Source: Thermodesulfobacteriota bacterium (lineage in GTDB: Bacteria > Desulfobacterota > BSN033 > UBA1163). Taken from it: 46,275 nt of DNA. The position numbers and the translations under genes are program-made. This document shows positions 27,059 to 36,145 of the stretch, one piece after another. Position 1 is the first letter of the stretch, and each line of letters starts with the position of its first letter. Location: assembly GCA_026415035.1 (NCBI GenBank), contig JAOAHX010000019.1, positions 1,683-47,957 on the forward strand, in the 5' to 3' direction. The notes beneath the pieces were generated by a model. It was not told the origin of the DNA. It saw only the letters and a program-made list of their open reading frames with translations, and made no database searches.

Positions 27059-27087
27059 CATTAACATAACTACATCAAAACAGTCAA
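27059..27087 (-). promoter_or_regulatory. Possible promoter for arrAB
   Basis: Minus-strand TTGACT (27082-27087), 17-base spacer, TTAATG (27059-27064). The -10 is weak. It would start transcription about 75 bases before arrA and upstream of the palindrome at 27010-27029, which would put that hairpin in the 5' leader. The rest of the gap to the NrfD-like gene (27088-27211) holds nothing recognisable. Confidence 0.4.
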
Positions 27088-27211
27088 GAAATGAGTAAAG
27101 GAAGGCCCTTCCCTTATCTTCCCCTCCCATGCCTACGATTGAGACTTCACGCCGTTAACCGAGATTTCGGCCGCCCCCCCATCTAGCTCTTTCATTCTTT
27201 TTAATCAGGCC

Positions 27212-28480
27212 TTAAGGTCCACCCAATTTTTTTGCGATCATCCCCGTCTCGTATTGGGCATGGGTAAATTCACCTGTTTCGATGGGAATGGCCACCTTCA
27301 TCAGGAGAGTAAAGAAGAGAAACCCGAAGGCCCAGATTCCGAAAGAGATCATCAGCTCAAGCAGGTTGGGAACGTATTCGTGAATCTCGCCCAGTGGGTC
27401 AGGGATAAAGCCCGGGATGACGAACCCGGGGCCCTTCTCGATCCAGACCCCCACGATGATCAATAGACAGCCGAGGTTGAGGGTGATTAGACGTTTTCGG
27501 GTCGCTGGGATCAAAAAGAGGAAGAAGGCGGTGACGTTCATCGCCATGGCTGTCCAGATCCATGGCACGAGGGCGTTATGGTGATGGAGGCCCTCGAAGA
27601 GATACTTAAAGGAAGCCGTATGAACCGTATCCGAATAGTACTCTTTGAAGATCTCCGCACCGAGCAGAAAGAGGTTGAGAAACATGGCGTAGGCGATCAG
27701 TTCGGCGATCTTGAAGAGGGCCCGGTCTTCGAGATGGATGGCCGAGACCTTTCGGATGACCTGAAAGATGAGGATGATGATGGCCGGTCCCGAGCAGAAG
27801 GCGCTGGCGAGGAACCTCGGGGCCAGGATCGAGGCGTTCCAGAAGGGACGGGCGGCAAGTCCGTTATAGAGGAAGGCTGTGACCGTATGGATGGCCACCG
27901 CCCACGGAATGGAGAGGAGGATGAAGGGAAGGATGAACCTCCAGTTGGGTTCTTTCCGGTAGTAGAACTTGACCAGAAGATAGACGGGGATGAAAAGGTT
28001 GAGAAACAGGTAGCCGTTGAGGACGATCACATCCCAGGCCAGAAGGGAGGTGGGGAAGTTCATCGACCCGATCCCTGGAAGCATGTGCCAGAACCGGTCG
28101 AGCCTGCCGAGGTCGACCATCACAAAGAGGATCGCCATGACGATACAGGAGGCAGCGAAGAGCTCCCCGAGGACGACGATCTCCTTGATCGGCTTGAATT
28201 GATAGATGTAAGCGGGGATCACCAGAAGGACGGCCGCCGCGGCCATCCCCACGAGGTAGGTGAAGTTGGCGATGTAGAGTCCCCAGGAGACCTGGTCGGT
28301 CATGTTCGTTTCGATCAGCCCCATGTCATGCTGTTTCCAGTAAAAGGCAAACCCGACCAGGATGATGGCGAGAAGCGAGAAACACCAAGCGTAATAAACC
28401 TTGCTCCCCCTCGCCACCAAGAACAGGGTCTTCTTATAAAAATGCCAGGTCTCTTTGGCCAATTCTCGATACGATCTCAT
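27212..28480 (-). CDS. NrfD/DsrP/HmcC-family membrane quinone-interacting subunit
   Basis: About 422 residues with roughly ten transmembrane segments in the NrfD/PsrC pattern (SWGLYIANFTYLVGMAAAAVLL, RLDRFWHMLPGIGSMNFPTSLLAWDVIVLNGYL). These proteins exchange electrons between menaquinol and a periplasmic FeS/cytochrome partner. I prefer the ATG at 28478-28480 (GGGGAG touches it); an in-frame TTG lies 18 bases upstream, so the start is uncertain. It forms a unit with the FeS and cytochrome genes upstream, similar to DsrOPJ or Hmc complexes, and could feed the ArrAB-like reductase next to it. Confidence 0.88.
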   Translation of the reverse strand: MRSYRELAKETWHFYKKTLFLVARGSKVYYAWCFSLLAIILVGFAFYWKQHDMGLIETNMTDQVSWGLYIANFTYLVGMAAAAVLLVIPAYIYQFKPIKEIVVLGELFAASCIVMAILFVMVDLGRLDRFWHMLPGIGSMNFPTSLLAWDVIVLNGYLFLNLFIPVYLLVKFYYRKEPNWRFILPFILLSIPWAVAIHTVTAFLYNGLAARPFWNASILAPRFLASAFCSGPAIIILIFQVIRKVSAIHLEDRALFKIAELIAYAMFLNLFLLGAEIFKEYYSDTVHTASFKYLFEGLHHHNALVPWIWTAMAMNVTAFFLFLIPATRKRLITLNLGCLLIIVGVWIEKGPGFVIPGFIPDPLGEIHEYVPNLLELMISFGIWAFGFLFFTLLMKVAIPIETGEFTHAQYETGMIAKKLGGP

Positions 28481-28487
28481 CTCCCCG

Positions 28488-29393
28488 CTATGATTCAAAG
28501 AAGTAATAGAACTTGGAGTCGGTGTTTAACTCTTCTCTCAATCGAAAGACCCTTTTCCGTTCGATGATGTATCGGATTTCGCTCTTCGGGTCGAGAAGGT
28601 TTCCGAACTTTCTCGATCCCGTAGGGCAGGCCTCTACACAGGCCGGGTAGCGTCCCTGTCTCACCCGCTGGATGCAGAAGGTGCACTTTTCGACCGCGCA
28701 CTTCATCCGGGGTCGGTTACCCAGGTAATGGACCTCGGGGTTGACCTCGTCCTTCGGAAGGTTCGGCTCCGCCCAGTTGAAGACCCTTCCTTTGTAGGGA
28801 CAGGCCGCGATACAGTAGCGGCATCCGATGCACCAGTTGTAGTCGACGACGACGATGCCATCGGGCTCCTGCCAGGTCGCATGGATGGGACAGACCTTCA
28901 CACAGGGTGCGTTCTGACACTGCTGGCACTGGACGGGCAGGTAGACGAACCCCTTCTCCGGAACGAACTCCGGGGCATAGTAATGTTCAGAATCCTCGAG
29001 GTTGATGAGGTTCCCCCGTTTCAGTCTTAAGACCCTGATCCAGTGAAGCTGACGGGCATATCGGGAGTTGTTGTTCTCCTGGACACAGGCATAGACGCAT
29101 CGTCTGCATCCGATGCAACGGGAAAGTTCGAGCCCATAACCCCAGAGCGTCTCCGGCAACGCCTCCTGGGTGCTGATCCGAAACCTCTTGCCATACCTTT
29201 CGAAATATCTCCGCTCCAGTTTGGCGAGGACCTCCCTCTTCTCCTCCTCCTTCATTTCGAGATAATGTTTCTGTAAGAAATCCTCGATCTCCTCTTGGGT
29301 ACAGGAGGAGAGAAGGGGAACAAAACCCGCCGAAAGGGCGCCGAGGGACCATTTCTGGAGGAATTCTCTTCGGCTCAGAGCTTTATTTCGCAT
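28488..29393 (-). CDS. Tat-exported lipoprotein-like FeS protein (DsrO/HmcB type)
   Basis: About 301 residues. The N-terminus has a twin-arginine motif (LSRREFLQKWSLGALSAGF) followed by LLSSC, so it may be Tat-exported and lipid-anchored. Four cysteine groups bind four [4Fe-4S] clusters: CIGCRRCVYAC, CQQCQNAPCVKVCP, CIGCRYCIAACP and CTFCIQRVRQGRYPACVEACP. Start at ATG 29391-29393, overlapping the cytochrome gene's stop by 11 bases. It should sit in the periplasm between the tetraheme cytochrome and the NrfD-like subunit. Confidence 0.88.
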   Translation of the reverse strand: MRNKALSRREFLQKWSLGALSAGFVPLLSSCTQEEIEDFLQKHYLEMKEEEKREVLAKLERRYFERYGKRFRISTQEALPETLWGYGLELSRCIGCRRCVYACVQENNNSRYARQLHWIRVLRLKRGNLINLEDSEHYYAPEFVPEKGFVYLPVQCQQCQNAPCVKVCPIHATWQEPDGIVVVDYNWCIGCRYCIAACPYKGRVFNWAEPNLPKDEVNPEVHYLGNRPRMKCAVEKCTFCIQRVRQGRYPACVEACPTGSRKFGNLLDPKSEIRYIIERKRVFRLREELNTDSKFYYFFES

Positions 29394-29922
29394 TCCGCCT
29401 ATCCGTGGGCTTGAAGGGAGGGGGTTCGGGAACCATCTTCTTGAACTTGGGCACATGGGGGTCGTGACAGTGGGCGCAGAGCAGATAGGTCCTCTTCCCT
29501 GGCCCCATGAAATAGCCGGTTCTCTTTCCGTGGATCCCCGCCCGCCAATCCCGGTAGAGGTTTCCGTGACACTCGCCACAAAGCCTGTGGCTTTCGGTGA
29601 AGTCGATCAGTTCACCGTTGTAGAGCCGGAGCTTGTCCCGGTTCTTCGCATCGTGACAATCGAGACACCAGCGCATCGTCTCCGCATGCTCCATCCGGAT
29701 TTGGGTGTGCTCGTCCTTCAAAACCCTCTTTTTTCGGTTGACCTCCATCGAGGCATGACAGTGACTGCAGGGGAAGATTCCTCCGGTGAAGGGCGGGGGC
29801 GGGACGGGAAATTCCTGGCCTGCTCCTGGGGCAAGGGAAGGGAGTAGGATCGCCCCGATGAACATGAAAAGGAGGGAGAAGATTAGGGTCTGACTCGGTT
29901 GAAAAGTAATTCGCCTTACCAT
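29383..29922 (-). CDS. Tetraheme c-type cytochrome, periplasmic
   Basis: 179 residues with a signal or anchor (TLIFSLLFMFIGAILLPSLAPG) and four CxxCH heme c sites: CSHCH, CLDCH, CGECH and CAHCH. Extra histidines (HTQIRMEHAE, ESHRLC, GIHGKR) could be the second heme ligands. It is the first gene of the cytochrome-FeS-NrfD unit. The four-heme count separates it from triheme DsrJ. It probably connects the menaquinone-linked complex to periplasmic partners. Confidence 0.87.
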   Translation of the reverse strand: MVRRITFQPSQTLIFSLLFMFIGAILLPSLAPGAGQEFPVPPPPFTGGIFPCSHCHASMEVNRKKRVLKDEHTQIRMEHAETMRWCLDCHDAKNRDKLRLYNGELIDFTESHRLCGECHGNLYRDWRAGIHGKRTGYFMGPGKRTYLLCAHCHDPHVPKFKKMVPEPPPFKPTDRRNAK

Positions 29923-29978
29923 CCTGTGGGTTCTTCTAAGGCGAAAAATTAAATGAAAATTTCTCCCCCCTGATAGGG

Positions 29979-30007
29979 TTCATAACATTCCACGAGATGA
30001 AATTCAA
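29979..30007 (-). promoter_or_regulatory. Possible promoter of the cytochrome-FeS-nrfD operon
   Basis: Minus-strand TTGAAT (30002-30007), 17-base spacer, TATGAA (29979-29984), about 57 bases before the cytochrome start. Both boxes match the consensus only in part. Confidence 0.4.
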
Positions 30008-30047
30008 GCATCCTCTCTCGTTATTTCGTCATCGCCCAGGGAATATC

Positions 30048-30064
30048 GGAGGGGTGGCCCCTCC
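30048..30064 (-). terminator. Short strong hairpin after cysK
   Basis: GGAGGGG-CCA-CCCCTCC on the minus strand, starting 5 bases after the cysK stop. No T-run follows, so it may be a 3'-end stabilising or Rho-assisted element more than an intrinsic terminator. Confidence 0.4.
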
Positions 30065-30069
30065 CCGGG

Positions 30070-31050
30070 TCATATCCTCGGCAGACCCGCCTCGTCGAAG
30101 ATCCCTTCGAAGAGGGCTCCCGTCAGGTATCGTTCCCCGGAGTCGGGAAGGATGGCGACGATCGTCTTCCCATCGAACTGGCCGCTCCTTGCCAGTCTCA
30201 ACGCCACCGCGATGGCAGCACCGCAACTGACCCCCGAGAGGATCCCCTCCTCTCTCGCCAACCTCCTGGCATGTTCGATTGCCTCTTCGCTCGAAACCCT
30301 TTCCACCCGGTCGACCATCGAAAGATCGAGCGTATCAGGGATAAAGCCCGCTCCGATGCCCTGGATCTTGTGGGGACCGGGTTTCAACTCCTGCCCGGCG
30401 AGTTTCTGTGTAATCACCGGGCTCTCTTCAGGCTCTACCGCCACGCTGAGGATCTTCTTCCCCTTCTCCAGCTTGATGTACCTGGAGACCCCTGAAATCG
30501 TCCCGCCCGTTCCGACCCCGGAAACGAGGACGTCGATCCGGCCCTCGGTCTGCTCCCAGATCTCGGGACCCGTGGTCTTGAAATGGATCTCGGGATTGGC
30601 GGGGTTTTTGAACTGCTGGGGCATATAATACCGGTCCGGATCGGAGGCCACGATCCGTTCGGCCTCCTCCACGGCTCCTCTCATGCCCTTGGCTCCCGGG
30701 GTGAGGATGATATTCGCCCCGAAGATGGCGAGGATCTTCCTCCGCTCCATCGACATGGTCTCGGGCATGGTCACGTGGAGTTTGTAGCCTCTCGCCGCGG
30801 CTACATAGGCCAGGGCGATGCCCGTATTGCCACTGGTGGGCTCGACGATCTCCATGCCGGGTTTGAGGATTCCCTGCCTTTCCGCGGTCCAAATCATGTT
30901 GGCTCCGATCCGGCATTTGACCGAATAGGCTGGGTTTCGGCCCTCGATCTTTCCGAGGATCGTGGCTTTAAGCCCCTGGGCCATCCGGTTGATCCTGACC
31001 ATCGGCGTATTTCCGATCGATAGAGAGTTGTCCTCGAAGAATCTGGCCAT
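30070..31050 (-). CDS. cysK: Cysteine synthase A (O-acetylserine sulfhydrylase)
   Basis: 326 residues of fold-type II PLP enzyme. The PLP lysine is Lys45 in YSVKCR; the substrate loop [10 protein letters not shown] and the phosphate-binding [10 protein letters not shown] are present, and the C-terminal PDSGERYLT motif is typical CysK. It would make cysteine from O-acetylserine and sulfide. It is the last gene after the copper efflux operon, separated by 57 bases from the His-rich protein gene, and is distinct from the CysM-like enzyme at 39721-40731. AGGAG precedes the ATG. Confidence 0.93.
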   Translation of the reverse strand: MARFFEDNSLSIGNTPMVRINRMAQGLKATILGKIEGRNPAYSVKCRIGANMIWTAERQGILKPGMEIVEPTSGNTGIALAYVAAARGYKLHVTMPETMSMERRKILAIFGANIILTPGAKGMRGAVEEAERIVASDPDRYYMPQQFKNPANPEIHFKTTGPEIWEQTEGRIDVLVSGVGTGGTISGVSRYIKLEKGKKILSVAVEPEESPVITQKLAGQELKPGPHKIQGIGAGFIPDTLDLSMVDRVERVSSEEAIEHARRLAREEGILSGVSCGAAIAVALRLARSGQFDGKTIVAILPDSGERYLTGALFEGIFDEAGLPRI

Positions 31051-31107
31051 AGCGTTCTCCTTTCTTTTTGGGATTCTCCCCTTTTAGGACCCCATCGATG
31101 GATAGGG

Positions 31108-31584
31108 TCACTTCACTTCGTAATAGATCCCTGCCGTCCCCTTCTTCTCACCGATTCTGAACAGGAGGAGCACCTGATACCGACCCTTCTCCTTAAGGTT
31201 AAAATAGGCGTCGTAACTTTTCATCTCGGCCGCGTACTTGAGGGTCTTGATCTGGTCCTTCCCTTTCGGGTCGATCACCTTCATCTGGATTGTGGCATCC
31301 GAGATCTCCTTGTCCGTCTTGGCCTCCCTTAGGGTGACCGAGATATTATGGGTCGTTCCGGCTTCGACCTCCTCCTTCCGCTTCATCTCTTTGAGCATCT
31401 TTCTGTGCTCCTCGTTCTCCATGATCCCGAAGATGACCTTCACGCCCTCGACCACCACCGTCCGGGTCTCCATCTTCGCCCCTGTCCCGTGGCCATGCCC
31501 ATGCTGGGCCATCGATCCGCTCCAAGGAACGAGAAGGCCCGCCAAGAAAATTAGGATCGAAAAATTTCTCCCCAAGCTTCTCAT
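31108..31584 (-). CDS. Secreted His-rich protein of the Cus operon
   Basis: 158 residues with a signal peptide (cleavage near MAQ, residue 26). The mature N-terminus begins with HGHGHG, a likely metal-binding run, followed by a beta-rich domain (THNISVTLREAKTDKEISDA, GRYQVLLLFRIGEKKGTAGIYYEVK) reminiscent of small periplasmic YtkA/CopC-like folds, though I cannot assign a family. It lies 22 bases downstream of cusA, so a periplasmic copper or silver chaperone role is a reasonable inference. Confidence 0.75.
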   Translation of the reverse strand: MRSLGRNFSILIFLAGLLVPWSGSMAQHGHGHGTGAKMETRTVVVEGVKVIFGIMENEEHRKMLKEMKRKEEVEAGTTHNISVTLREAKTDKEISDATIQMKVIDPKGKDQIKTLKYAAEMKSYDAYFNLKEKGRYQVLLLFRIGEKKGTAGIYYEVK

Positions 31585-31606
31585 CCGATTCCCTCCTTCT
31601 TTTTTA

Positions 31607-34600
31607 TTAGATGTTCATCTCCGAAACCTTAAGCCTTCCCTTCTTTAACGCCCTCTCCTTGACCAGGGCGAAGATGACCGGCGTGATGATGAGGACGTGG
31701 ATCGTCGAGGTCACCAACCCACCGATGATAGGAGCGGCGATCGGTTTCATCACATCCGCCCCGACCCCGGTGGACCACATGAGGGGCAACAGGCTGATGA
31801 GGGTCGTCCCCACCGTCATCAATTTGGGCCGAAGCCGTAAGACCGACCCCTCCACCGTGGCCTCATGGATATCCTGGGGGGTCACCGTCCCTTTCATCAA
31901 ACGCTTGTTAAGCGCCTCGTGGAGGTAGATGATCATCACCACGCCCGTTTCGACCGCAATCCCGTAAAGGGCGATATACCCCACCCAGACCGCCACGCTG
32001 AAGTTGTATCCCAGAAGGTACTGGAGGAAGATCCCTCCGGTCAGGGCATAGAGGACGGCGATCATCAAAATGATCGATTCCGAGACAGAACGGAAGGTCA
32101 GGTAGAGCAAAATGAAGATGACGAAGAAGACGATGGGCATCAGGATCTTCAGCCGCTCCCTCGCCCTCACCTGAAACTCATACTGGCCGCTCCAGGTGAG
32201 AAAGTAGCCCGTGGGAAGTCCGAGCTTTTCCTGGATCGCCCGCTTGGCCTCTTCCACATACCCTCCGATATCCCTTCCGGCCACATCGATATAAACGTAA
32301 CCGGCGAGCATCCCGTCTTCGTCCCGGATCATGGCAGGCCCGGTGGTATGACGGATCTCTGCGAGCTGTCCCAAGGGGACGTGGTAAACCGCAGGGGAGG
32401 GACCGGCCATCGAACCTTTTCCAGCTGGACCTCCCTTCGGAACCGGGACGAGGATCCTTTTGACCTTTTCAAGGTCGTCGCGAAGTTCCCTTGGATAACG
32501 GAGGTTGACAGGATACCTCTCCCTTCCTTCGACCGTCCGCGTGAGATTCATCCCCCCCAGGGCGGATTGGATCACCTCCTGGACCTCGCCGACCGTAAGA
32601 CCGTATCGGGCGATGGCCTCCCGGTCGATCTTGATGTCGGTGAAGTATCCGCCCGATACCCTTTCGGCATAGACGCTCCGCGTGCCAGGGACCTCTTTCA
32701 GGATCTTTTCGATATGGATCCCCACCTCCTCGATCTTCTTCAAATCGGGACCCGAGATCTTGATCCCGACCGGTGTGCGGATCCCTGTCGTCAGCATATC
32801 GATCCTCGCCCGGATGGGCATGGTCCAGGCGTTCTGGACCCCTGGAAATTGCATCTGACGATCCATCTCCTCGACCAGCTCCTCGAAGGTGATGGTCCGA
32901 TGGCTCCCCAAGACCTTCTCCGCCAAAGGTCTCATCCATTCCGGAAGGAAGGTGTAATCCTTCTTCACCTTTCGCCATTCCGACCTCGGCTTGAGGTGGA
33001 TGGTCGTCTCCATCATGCTCAATGGCGCGGGATCCGTCGACGTCTCCGCCCTTCCGGCCTTTCCGAAGACGGTGTCGACTTCAGGGAAGCCCTTGAGGAT
33101 CTTATCCTGGATCGCAAGGAGCCTTCCCGCCTCCGTCACCGAGATCCCGGGGCTGGTGATCGGCATATAGAAGATCGTCCCTTCGTAAAGGGGAGGCATA
33201 AATTCGCTCCCGATTCTCAGGAGAAGGACGAAGCTGACCGGAAGGAGGAGGAAGTTGATCAGGAGGGCTGTCTTCTTGTACCTCAGGACGAGGTGGATGA
33301 CGGGTTCGTAGAACCACCGAAAGAACCTGGAGACCGGGTTTTCGGCCTCGGGTTTGAGCCTTCTCCCCCTTAAAAAGAGGGTCATCAAGACGGGCACGAG
33401 GGTGATCGCCGAGATCGAAGAAGCGACCATGGCAAAGGTCTTCGTGAAGGCGAGGGGACGAAAGAGCCTCCCCTCTTGGGCCTCGAGCAGGAAGACCGGG
33501 ATGAAGGAGATGATGATGATCATGAGAGAGAAGAAGATCCCCCGACCCACCTGCTGGCATGCCCGGATCAGGGTGAGGGAGCTATTCTTTCGATCCTCCT
33601 CCGTGCCTTCGGAGAGGTGGCGGTAGCCGTTTTCGACCATGACGATCGAGGCGTCGACCAGCACCCCGATGGAGAGGGCGATCCCCCCGAGGGACATGAT
33701 GTTCGAACTGATCTTCAGGAGGTACATCGGGACGAAGGAGGCGATGACCGAAAGGGGGAGGGCGAAGATGGGCACAAGGGCGGAACGGAAATGGAGAAGA
33801 AAGACGATGATGACCAGGCTGACGACGGCGATCTCCGTGAGGAGGGTCTTCTGGAGATTCTCGATGGAGAGGCGGATCAGCTCGGAGCGGTCATAGGTGG
33901 GGACGATCCTCACCCCTTCGGGAAGGCCAGGGCTAAGCTCTTGGATCTTCTCCTTGACCCGATCGATCACCTTAAGGGCGTTCTCCCCAGAACGCATCAC
34001 CACGATGCCTCCCACCACCTCTCCCTTTCCGTTTAGTTCGACGATGCCCCTGCGGATCTCAGGGCCGAGGCCGACGCGAGCGATATCCCTGAGAAGGACC
34101 GGCGTTCCCCTGCTTCCCCCGACCACGATCTTCTCGATGTCCTCGACCGACTGGATGTATCCCCGGCCCCTCACCATATACTCCCTTCCGCCCAATTCGA
34201 GAAGCCGTCCCTCCACATCCGAATTGGACATCCTCACCCGATCCATCACCTCACGGAGGGAGATGCCGTAGGCGGCCATCCGGATCGGATCGACCTGGAT
34301 CTGATACTGTTTAACGAACCCTCCCACGCTGGCCACCTCGGCAACGCCTTCCACGCTGGCCAGGGCGTAGCGAAGGTACCAGTCCTGGAGGGTCCGGAGA
34401 GAGGCGAGGTCATGTTTTCCGCTCTCGTCTACAAGGGCGTAGGTAAAGACCCATCCCACTCCGCTCGCATCGGGTCCGAGGGAGGGGTTGGCGCCTTCCG
34501 GGAGTCTTCCCGTGATCTGCTGAAGGTATTCGAGGACCCTCGATCTTGCCCAATAGATATCCGTTCCGTCCTCGAAGATGGCATAGACATACGAGAAGCC

Positions 34601-34864
34601 GAAATCGGAGAACCCCCTTACCGTCCTCACCTTAGGGGCTGAGACCAAGGCAGAGACGATGGGATAGGTCACCTGATCCTCGACGAGGTCAGGGCTCCTC
34701 CCTTCCCAGGGCGTATAGACGATGACCTGGACGTCGGAGATATCCGGCACGGCGTCGAGAGGGATGTGCTTGAGGGCATAGACCCCTCCAAGGGTGACCA
34801 ATAACACCACCGTAAAGACCAGAAACCGATTCTTTGCGCAGGCCTCTATCATCTTTTCGATCAT
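31607..34864 (-). CDS. cusA: CusA/CzcA-family heavy-metal RND efflux pump
   Basis: About 1,085 residues with twelve predicted membrane helices and two large periplasmic loops. HME-RND markers include VQVIVYTPWEGRSPDLVEDQVTYPI, RSGENALKVIDRVKEK and GRAETSTDPAPLSMMETTI. Methionines in SMMETT and in RIDMLTTGI correspond to the copper/silver path of CusA, favouring monovalent metals. Start at ATG 34862-34864 behind GGAGGG; the longer frame has no support. It acts with the adaptor and outer-membrane protein encoded just upstream. Confidence 0.93.
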   Translation of the reverse strand: MIEKMIEACAKNRFLVFTVVLLVTLGGVYALKHIPLDAVPDISDVQVIVYTPWEGRSPDLVEDQVTYPIVSALVSAPKVRTVRGFSDFGFSYVYAIFEDGTDIYWARSRVLEYLQQITGRLPEGANPSLGPDASGVGWVFTYALVDESGKHDLASLRTLQDWYLRYALASVEGVAEVASVGGFVKQYQIQVDPIRMAAYGISLREVMDRVRMSNSDVEGRLLELGGREYMVRGRGYIQSVEDIEKIVVGGSRGTPVLLRDIARVGLGPEIRRGIVELNGKGEVVGGIVVMRSGENALKVIDRVKEKIQELSPGLPEGVRIVPTYDRSELIRLSIENLQKTLLTEIAVVSLVIIVFLLHFRSALVPIFALPLSVIASFVPMYLLKISSNIMSLGGIALSIGVLVDASIVMVENGYRHLSEGTEEDRKNSSLTLIRACQQVGRGIFFSLMIIIISFIPVFLLEAQEGRLFRPLAFTKTFAMVASSISAITLVPVLMTLFLRGRRLKPEAENPVSRFFRWFYEPVIHLVLRYKKTALLINFLLLPVSFVLLLRIGSEFMPPLYEGTIFYMPITSPGISVTEAGRLLAIQDKILKGFPEVDTVFGKAGRAETSTDPAPLSMMETTIHLKPRSEWRKVKKDYTFLPEWMRPLAEKVLGSHRTITFEELVEEMDRQMQFPGVQNAWTMPIRARIDMLTTGIRTPVGIKISGPDLKKIEEVGIHIEKILKEVPGTRSVYAERVSGGYFTDIKIDREAIARYGLTVGEVQEVIQSALGGMNLTRTVEGRERYPVNLRYPRELRDDLEKVKRILVPVPKGGPAGKGSMAGPSPAVYHVPLGQLAEIRHTTGPAMIRDEDGMLAGYVYIDVAGRDIGGYVEEAKRAIQEKLGLPTGYFLTWSGQYEFQVRARERLKILMPIVFFVIFILLYLTFRSVSESIILMIAVLYALTGGIFLQYLLGYNFSVAVWVGYIALYGIAVETGVVMIIYLHEALNKRLMKGTVTPQDIHEATVEGSVLRLRPKLMTVGTTLISLLPLMWSTGVGADVMKPIAAPIIGGLVTSTIHVLIITPVIFALVKERALKKGRLKVSEMNI

Positions 34865-34876
34865 ATCGCCCTCCAT

Positions 34877-34906
34877 CTCCCTCCCCTCCTCCAAAAAGAG
34901 AGGGAG
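34877..34906. repeat. Small palindromic repeat between cusB and cusA
   Basis: CTCCCTC (34877-34883) and GAGGGAG (34900-34906) form an inverted repeat in the 68-bp gap. It resembles the REP-type palindromes common in such genomes and may tune the cusB/cusA transcript ratio. Confidence 0.4.
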
Positions 34907-34932
34907 AATGCGGACACGGTCGTAAATCCCAT

Positions 34933-36135
34933 TTAATGCGCATGGCCCATTGCGCCGACCGCCTCTTTGAGCCTCGATTCGGAGTCGATGAGGAAGTTGG
35001 CGCTTGTCACGACGCGCTCTCCCACCTTCAATCCCCTGAGGACCTCGTAATAATGATCGACCTTCGCCCCGACTTTGACCTCCCTCGGCTCGAAATAGCC
35101 ATCGCCCTTATCGACGATGACCATCTGCCTCATTCCGGTATCGATCACCGCGCCCTCCGGAACCACCAGCTTCCTGCCGAGGGGCACCTTGATTTCCACA
35201 TGGGCAAACATCTCGGGCTTTAATCTTCCCTGGGGATTGGGAAATTCAAATCTCACCTTCGCCGTCCGCGTCTCCGGGTTTAAAGAGGGGTAGATATAGG
35301 TCACATGGCCGGTGAGGGTCTCCCCCGGAAGATAGGAGAGCTGGATCGTGGCCAGCTGCCCGGGTCGGATGAAAGGGAGGTCATATTCGTAGAGGTCGGC
35401 ATAGAGCCAAACGGTAGAGAGGTCCGCCAGCTTGAAGAGGGACATGCCGGGCATCACGTTCATCCCCTTATAAGCCATCTTCTCCAAAACGAAGCCGCCA
35501 TAAGGGGCATAAAGGGTGATCGTCTTCTTCGGTTGGCCGCTCTCTTCCAAGGCCTTGATCTGATCGTCACTCACATCCCAGAGTTTGAGCCTCCGTTTGG
35601 CCGAATCGGCAAGGGAATTTCCACTGGCCGCCACCTCCGGAAAGGAGCTCTTCATCAGATCCCCCTTCGCACGCAGGGCGATGAGATATTCCTCCTGAGC
35701 AGAGACCAGTTCGGGACTATAAAGGGTCAAGAGCGGTTCCCCCTGCCTGACGAACCTGCCGGTGAAATCGACATAAAGCTCCTCGATCCAGCCGCCGGTC
35801 TTGGACGAAATGGTCACCACTTTTCTCTCATCAAAATCCACCCTCCCGACCGTGCGGATCACCTTTTCAAGGGGCCTCATCTCCACGGTCCCCATTTTGA
35901 TCCCTATCAACTGCTGACGCTCGGCCGTGATCTGGACGGTCCCGGGCGTCAACTCTTGCATCTTCCCCTCTTTCTGGATCGATTCCATGGTGAGTCCCTT
36001 GATGTCGAGATCCTCCACTCTCTTCTCATCCGGTTTGACCCCGGAAAGGTGCTCCTGATGGCTGACCGTCTCTTTCCCGCAACCCGTCAAAATTCCCATG
36101 AGAAAGAGCAGACAGATCGAAACGATCCTTTTCAT
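34933..36135 (-). CDS. cusB: CusB-type RND periplasmic adaptor, lipoprotein
   Basis: About 400 residues. The N-terminus is a lipoprotein signal (LLFLMGILTGC). The membrane-fusion core follows: barrel-sandwich and hairpin (GWIEELYVDFTGRFVRQGEPLLTLYSPELVSAQEEYL), beta-barrel and membrane-proximal domains (TGHVTYIYPSLNPETRTAKVRFEFPNPQGRLKPEMFAHVEI). The chain ends in GHAH. ATG 36133-36135 lies behind AAGGAGT and overlaps nothing except a short gap to tolC. It bridges CusA and the TolC-like channel. Confidence 0.92.
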   Translation of the reverse strand: MKRIVSICLLFLMGILTGCGKETVSHQEHLSGVKPDEKRVEDLDIKGLTMESIQKEGKMQELTPGTVQITAERQQLIGIKMGTVEMRPLEKVIRTVGRVDFDERKVVTISSKTGGWIEELYVDFTGRFVRQGEPLLTLYSPELVSAQEEYLIALRAKGDLMKSSFPEVAASGNSLADSAKRRLKLWDVSDDQIKALEESGQPKKTITLYAPYGGFVLEKMAYKGMNVMPGMSLFKLADLSTVWLYADLYEYDLPFIRPGQLATIQLSYLPGETLTGHVTYIYPSLNPETRTAKVRFEFPNPQGRLKPEMFAHVEIKVPLGRKLVVPEGAVIDTGMRQMVIVDKGDGYFEPREVKVGAKVDHYYEVLRGLKVGERVVTSANFLIDSESRLKEAVGAMGHAH

Positions 36136-36145
36136 TGGCGACTCC

